64,000 nucleotides of DNA, from contig CM070520.1 in assembly GCA_036346375.1 (NCBI GenBank), positions 12,783,791 to 12,847,790 on the forward strand, read 5' to 3'. This document shows positions 58,667 to 64,000 of this stretch, one piece after another. The notes beneath the pieces were generated by a model that worked only from the letters and a program-made list of their open reading frames with translations, ran no database searches and was not told the DNA's origin. How positions within the stretch are numbered: position 1 is the first letter of the stretch; every line of letters starts with the position of its first letter. The DNA is from Guadua angustifolia (taxonomy: Eukaryota; Streptophyta; Magnoliopsida; Poales; Poaceae). The position numbers were made by a program, and so were the translations under genes.

Positions 58667-58869
58667 GTGGTGTTGTAAACGTGTGAGTACTAGCCACCGA
58701 TCATGGGACTAGTACAGTAATCACATGGAGATTTCCGTTCTTTTGGACGGGGTCTCACAATGAAGGATCTCAGGACACTTCACCATTTTTTTGGCATTTC
58801 GTAGTAGTTGAGTTGCGAAGGCTTGTTCTCTCTCAAATGACAAAGATACATCGGATTTCCTAGAGCGTG

Positions 58870-59460
58870 CTGGCATGTTAGACTGCATGCAAGCCCTACA
58901 GCACACCGGTTGATACTCATCCTAAAGTGTCTAGATCTGCTGGGACCCTAGTTAGCGATGCCACTCAATATCGCAGCATCACAGGTGCCCTATAGTATCT
59001 CACCTTCACATGGCTGGATATTGCCTATGCCGTCTATCTAGTCTGCCTTCATATGCATGACCCCCAATAGCCTCACCTCACAGTAGTTAAGCGCATCCTT
59101 CGATACTTACGTGGCACCATCAACTATGGGCTCCATCTTCATTGATCTCTAACAGTGGACCTGGTCGTATATTCTGATGCAGACTGGGCAGAGGCTTGCT
59201 AGCTTCGTCAGTTACTACATGAGCTTCGAAGCCCTCTCCACAGAGCTACTATCTTCTACTGTGATAATGTGTGTTGTCTACTTGTCAATGAATCCGGTGC
59301 AACATCAGCGCACCAAACACGTCGAGATAAAACCTTCACTTCATCTACGAGCGCGTGGCTCTAGGCAATGTTTGAGTTCTCCATGTTACAATGACCTCTC
59401 AGTACGTCGACATCTTCACCAAAGGGCTGCCTACGTCCATCTTCACTGAGTTTCGGTCCT
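58870..59460 (+). pseudogene. Copia RNase H / pol C-terminus with internal deletion
   Basis: The 3' end of Copia pol. Visible segments in order are a CKP-like start near 58890, DATQYRSITGALQYLTFTW (~58960), DIAYAV, VKRILRYLRGTINYGLHLH (~59088), LVVYSDADWAE (~59163) with a catalytic Asp, LRQLLHELRSPLHRATIFYC (~59205), and CLRPSSLSFGP near 59440. About 50-60 codons normally lie between SDADWA and the CWLRQL segment and are missing at ~59190. The loss removes the central catalytic Glu region. Stops and frame slips add to the damage. Confidence 0.85.
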
Positions 59461-59501
59461 GACTGAATGTTTGTCTTGCCGGTGTTTCAACTGCAGGGTC
59501 A

Positions 59502-59765
59502 TGTTAGACGGAGATCGAATCAGGCCATTAGCTCTCTCCTATGCATGCATGCATGGTGTGCATAGCTCCGGTCCTACGTGACCAAGTTCGATACCGCTAG
59601 GATCACACGTGATCACGCGTTAGAACTAATCTCGGTGAGATATTCCTCACCTTTATCCTGTTTCCATAAATCATCCGAGGTGGTTATCTCAGTCTTGAGA
59701 TATAAATATGTAACGTGTGTTTCCTAATCAAATGTTCATTCGCGTGATATTCGCTCCCACATATT
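59502..59765 (+). mobile_element. 3' LTR of the Copia remnant
   Basis: Begins TGTTAGACGGAG shortly after the end of pol and an ACTGCAGGGTCA purine-containing tract, and ends near CTCCCACA. Its last ~30 bases are part of a 153-bp duplication with the adjoining miniature element. Confidence 0.6.
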
Positions 59766-60191
59766 GAGTTGCATGCACAAATCAATTCACCCAAAAACTT
59801 AAACTGATGAGAAAAGGTGGGCATTTCACTTATACTTCAATCATGTGTAGGCTCCCTCGAGCCTAAGACGTGAAATAGTTGGGCTAATTCATTCGCGTGA
59901 TATTCCCTCCCACATATTGAGTTGCATGCACTAGTCAATTCATCCAAAAGCTTAAACTGATGAGAAAAGGTGGGCAATTTGCCCATACTTCAACACTCCC
60001 CCTCACGTGTAGGCTCCCTCAGGCCTAAGACGTGAAATAGAAGTGGGCTGCAATTATTTTTTTAATTACACCAACCAGGTCTTGAACTCAAGATCTCTTG
60101 GCTCTGATACCATATTAAGTTGCATGCACCAGCCATTCACCCAAAAGCTTAAGTTGATGAGGAAAGATGGACAATTCACTTATACTTCAAC
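59735..60191 (-). mobile_element. Miniature LTR element (TRIM-like) with a partial tandem duplication
   Basis: On the minus strand, an ~80-bp repeat beginning TGTTGAAGTATAAGTG and ending AACTTAATA (60191-60112) is followed by TGGTATCAGAGCC (60098-60110), a perfect tRNA-Met primer-binding site. A ~100-bp interior, a CGTGAGGGGGAG polypurine tract and a second LTR (59994-59915) follow. This is the layout of a terminal-repeat retrotransposon in miniature. A third LTR copy at 59762-59840 arises because a ~153-bp block, including flanking Copia LTR sequence, is tandemly doubled (59735-59887 and 59888-60040). Confidence 0.75.
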
Positions 60192-60664
60192 AAGTATCTT
60201 GATTGTTGTGGCGAGGTACAACTGGCCAACCCAAGTCATAGTGCCATTAAATCAGAAGTGTACAACTAGAAGGGTCAGGGTTGGAGATTTCAAATGCCAG
60301 AGTAGTGATAAACATTCTGGGTTCTCAACGAATGTTGAGTTCGCTATGGGTAAAGTGATACAAAACCTGCACAGGGTATAAAATCATGAATTCATGCCTA
60401 TCTCTTGGATTGGAGGCTACGGAAGTTAATTCTGCCTCGTATATGAGTGATAGTAGAAATTTTATAAATAAAAATCGAAACAAGATTTCCTTAATAAAAC
60501 CTATTTTCAGTATTTGGTTTTGAGGAATGGTTTGGTGATATGGAACCGGTATTGGTTCCAGGTGATAAAGCTCATAAATGCATAATTCTTACTAATGCTT
60601 GCTGAGCACACCTTTGTACTCACTCTTGCCTTCTCCTCTTTTCTTAGACTGATTGCTATGGATG
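60192..60664. other. Unassigned sequence
   Basis: No gene recognised. The plus-strand frame 60043-60381 crosses the miniature element boundary; its second half has ordinary composition (RRVRVGDFKC and following) and could be a decayed coding remnant. Confidence 0.25.
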
Positions 60665-63600
60665 TGTAGCGACCCCCATTTTTACGTAAATGCAAAAATG
60701 GAAATCTCATGTGCACACAAAGACTAGTCCTCGGATCAAGAGCTAGTACGCACATTTACAACAATTGATATCACATCCATACTCTTTATTACAAATAATA
60801 ATGGTAATTTATACAATAGAATCTTACAATTCGTGAGTAATGCAAAGAGAAGAATTAAAGTCTTGTAGTGTGCCCATACAATCCTCGAACAACTCGACAA
60901 GGTATAATCCTAGAAAATCTCAAGTAACATTCCCGAATCTGCGTCTTAATAATTTCATCGAGCTATTCGATTCTTCACCCTAAAAACAACATATAAGCAA
61001 GGGTGAGTACTTGCATACTCAAAGAAGACTTTTTCAAATCCTATAATACATGCAAAGCCATTTCAAAGGAAAGGCTTTAATGGTTAATTTGCAGAAAGCT
61101 AGTTTACAAAAGAATTTACTGAATTGTAGAACATAAACGGAATTTAAATAAAAGCAGTTTAATATATATGTATAAAACAATAAATTTCACCAACCTCAGT
61201 TCCTTTGATCATCTCCATGAATCAATCATTAACAACACATATCAATCCGAAATAATTCCTTTCCAACAAGGATATCCAATCCAAATTATGATGCTTGATA
61301 GCATATATATCAGAATCCACATTTTGTAAAATAAAACAGCTAACTAATGCAGGCGCACCAAGTGTCCCATGACCGTGGGAATAGCTTTTCGAAAAGATTT
61401 ACACTCTGCAGAGGTGTACAGCTTTACCCACAAGACATGACTTAACTCTTTGTGCAAGCTATTAGCACACTTCCTTTGGTATGCCGCAGAGAGTCATGAC
61501 ATAACCGTTACATTACTTAATCCTAGCTTTGCACCAGCATGGTGACGATATGCTATGGTGGTGAAAGATATTTGTACAGTCACTGTACGTGAAATAGTAA
61601 GGTGCTTGTACATTCGCTGTACGTGAAATAGTGAACCCATAGCATGGCGCACACCTACGAGCAACCAGTCACTGAAGAAGCTCGTAATACTCCAGCCTAC
61701 CAATGTGCAAAGTCAGTTTTAAGTAACTTAATAGGTTAAGACTGTCCCACACCAGCACTTGTGGTTGTACGGAAAGACTTGGATATAACGTACAATTAGT
61801 TCGGTCCTTAATCCGATACGAGCAATAATCTCCCCCTAATCTACGTGCAAATCCATACACACCAGGCTATTGCCAATAATTGCCCGCATCAATATTATAA
61901 TTTTATTTTCATTTTTATTTAAAATAACCAAAAATTACTATCATGTCTCAACATGTCTAAGAATCATCATCATGCCTTAGCATATCCAAATATTATTTGA
62001 TCAATGTCTCAATTCAATGTATACTAAGTCTAAAGCATGGCTAAGCAAGATTATTAAACATCGTGTATACCCAGATTGACATTATATATTGTCTAACCAT
62101 GATTCTAAGGTATCAAGGTTCACAAATTCATTTATATCAAAGAGGTTTCAGGAATTAACAGGTATAACTACCATTACCCACAATATAGCAGAGTTTAACG
62201 AATATACGCATGCAATCAAAACATTTAATGAAAACATTTATAAAACTGGGATCAACATGGTCAAAGGGGGTGCTTGCCTTGCTTAATTGCTGTTTACGAT
62301 GAAATCAGAGTTGCATCGACGCTGTCGATGATTTAGATTAATAATATCGGTTCTACACGCCGCAAACGAAGAACATAACAAATGACAAATAACAAGTTTC
62401 AATAGGGACAAAAAGAAATCGATGGAAATCTAAATATAAATAAATCATAGAAAATATGCATGATTTAAGGTTAGGTTCTTATGATTTTATGTATTCGGAT
62501 CTTAATTAATTTTATATAGTTAGTAATGATACTGCTTATGATATTATGTATTCATGTTAGTTTATCATACATATTTCTTTAACAACTTTTGAAAATTGTT
62601 TCATGAATTGTATTTATTTATTCTATAATTTTAGAATACTATAATCTGGTGTTTATTATTTATAATTTTAGATTCATAAAATCAAATTTGCTTAAATAAA
62701 TTTTGGGCTATTTTCTTGCTTTTATATAATAACACAAATATTGCCTATAGTGAACCCTAACTATTTGTGCTTATTCGTGTTCCTAATATCATAAGGATTC
62801 TAACAAAATTTATTTTATTTAATTTGAAGTTTATTTGCAAAAGTTCCATGTATAACATATTTCAAACACTTTCTTTGAATTTGAATTGAAAATTTAACCG
62901 TAGTTCAATTTTAAAATATTTTTACATATTCTCGAATCTACATAATTTAGATGAATTTAGGAATTTATTTCATTTCATTTTGACTATTATTTCAAAAGTT
63001 ATAAGTAAATGAATATATTCGGTTGATAAATGCCGGAAAATAAAAAATTGTCAAAGGAAAATGCATTTTCTCACCGAGAATACGCTTTTCTGCTTTTTGG
63101 GTCGATCAAATTAAGGGTCGACTACCGGGCCCTCAGATGGCAATGATGATAATGAGCTCGTGGCGGCCGACAATAGGGTCGGCCGGCAAGGGCTTGAGAG
63201 CGCGAGATCGACGGACGGGGTCTGACAAAGAATGACCCGAGCAGAGGGCACGGTGGTGAAGTCGCCAACAAGTGAGGAGCAATGAGAGATGGAATCGGTA
63301 CCGGCATGAGCTTCAGCGCATGATTGTGCACCCAGAGGAGGTACTACGGTGGTCGGAGATGGCCGGGAGGTAGGTTGCCATCGTGGTCCTGTGGCGACGT
63401 CCATGGCCGAGCGGTGGAGTGGTGAAGCCAAGGCTTCACAAGCTTCATTTTCACCATGGTAAGCATCAGTGTGGTCCAAGGGTTCTGTTTTTGCACTTAA
63501 TTAGAAGGAAGAGTATGCGGGAGAGGGGTTTCACTGTGCGCATCCATGGCGGAAAGGAGGAACATGGCTACGTGGCTCGTCGGAGAAGAAGAGTTGAAAT

Positions 63601-63853
63601 TGGTGCCTGGGATTGGTTCTATGGATCACCAGGAAGCTCCAGCTCTACTAATTCGGCTTGATTTGAAGTGTGAGGTGCAGAAGAAGAGTTTTCCTTCGCG
63701 CTTTTACCGACTTGAAGAAGAAGACCGGAGCATGCTCGCACGGGAAAGGTTCAGAGGTGAGTGGTAATGGCTCGTGTTGATCTCTAGAGACTGGTCAAGC
63801 TAGGTTTTATGGCTGAGCCAAGGCGGTTCAACAGAGGGTATTTGTCTGTGAGT
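60665..63853 (+). mobile_element. Family X long LTR, second copy (truncated)
   Basis: Starts TGTAGCGACCCCCATTTTTACG and runs parallel to 50019-53536: shared TCCTCGGATCAAGAGCTAG, GCAAGGGTGAGTACTTGCATACTC, CACAAGACATGAC, and GGTGCTTGCCTTGCTTA near 62270. It then enters a GC-rich part (63110-63780). Small ORFs (63111-63479 minus, 63383-63661 plus) overlap on both strands in the GC-rich part and are unlikely genes. A direct repeat of CTGTACGTGAAATAGT lies at 61582 and 61617. The copy is overtaken by a new LTR start at 63854. Confidence 0.6.
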
Positions 63854-64000
63854 GTGAGACCCCAATTTAGCATCCGGAATATCCTGTGTATTTCTGTACT
63901 AGTCCTAGATTAGTTGCTAGTACACACAGTGAAGCAGTGATATTCATAACCAGAACAGAACGAAGTAATAGCATAAATATAAAGTACCAGCCACATGGCT
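63854..64000 (+). mobile_element. Start of a related LTR at the window edge
   Basis: Begins TGTGAGACCCCAATTTAGC and has CTGTACTAGTCCTAG and GCTAGTACACAC in the same order as the starts at 50019 and 60665 (GACTAGTCCTCGGATCAAGAGCTAGTACGCAC). It looks like a diverged member of the same LTR superfamily. Confidence 0.45.

Noticed and set aside
60098..60110. GGCTCTGATACCA as a tRNA gene remnant
   Set aside because: It is the complement of a tRNA-Met primer-binding site placed correctly beside an LTR; no cloverleaf surrounds it.
1..64000. CRISPR arrays, bacterial operons or phage modules
   Set aside because: Direct repeats here are explained by LTRs, subterminal repeats and minisatellites. Plant spliced genes and plant retroelements indicate a eukaryotic chromosome.

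Overview
This window looks like a plant nuclear scaffold, most likely from a grass. The evidence is a CC-NBS-LRR gene of the monocot RPM1/RPP13-like type, a Sirevirus-like Copia element with multi-kilobase LTRs, a CACTA element carrying TNP2 and Ulp1-like genes, and Ty3/Gypsy remnants with the antisense ORF common in grass elements. It is almost entirely transposable-element DNA. The only convincing host gene is one NBS-LRR locus, plus a dispersed 350-bp fragment of a relative. A run of 100 N at 42961-43060 marks a scaffold gap. Many coding breaks are single-base losses in short homopolymers, which looks like residual long-read consensus error, so reading-frame damage should be read with caution.

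Layout. 1-11310: a minus-strand Sirevirus-like Copia element, with the start of its 3' LTR at 1-645, PPTs at 646-920, a long non-coding interior, two tandem copies of a gag/PBS/LTR-end block (3572-6037 and 6039-8503), and a 3.27-kb 5' LTR at 8044-11310. No pol is visible. 11311-13051: another LTR, which interrupts a 93-codon ORF. 13330-17560: small foldback elements, a GC-rich leader-like segment, local duplications and a decayed LTR element. 18181-21044 (minus): the NLR gene, with one intron, three frame slips and one in-frame stop. 21620-32695: an 11.08-kb CACTA element with a TAT target duplication. 32997-33276: a Copia LTR plus primer-binding site. 33280-36420: AT-rich decayed repeats. 36683-38185: a 1.5-kb element with long inverted repeats. 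38206-40031: a TTA-flanked TIR element. 40091-40441: the NLR fragment.

42420-42960 is GC-rich and ends at the gap. 43061-49655: a plus-strand Ty3/Gypsy remnant (RNase H, integrase) followed by an antisense multi-fragment ORF and an LTR-like tail. 50019-58666: a very long Gypsy-type LTR (family X), split by a non-autonomous LTR element at 53537-57053 that carries a 42-bp minisatellite with a palindromic core. 58870-59765: the 3' end of a Copia element with an internally deleted RNase H. 59735-60191: a miniature LTR element with a local duplication. 60665-63853: a second copy of family X. 63854 to the end: the start of a related LTR.

Nothing here behaves as a gene cluster or operon. The most unusual signals are cis-acting repeats inside the mobile elements: an 11-copy array of primer-binding-site-like motifs and an 11-copy palindromic motif in the Sirevirus-like element, three non-identical subterminal-repeat blocks and a duplicated 345-bp leader in the CACTA element, and the palindromic minisatellite.
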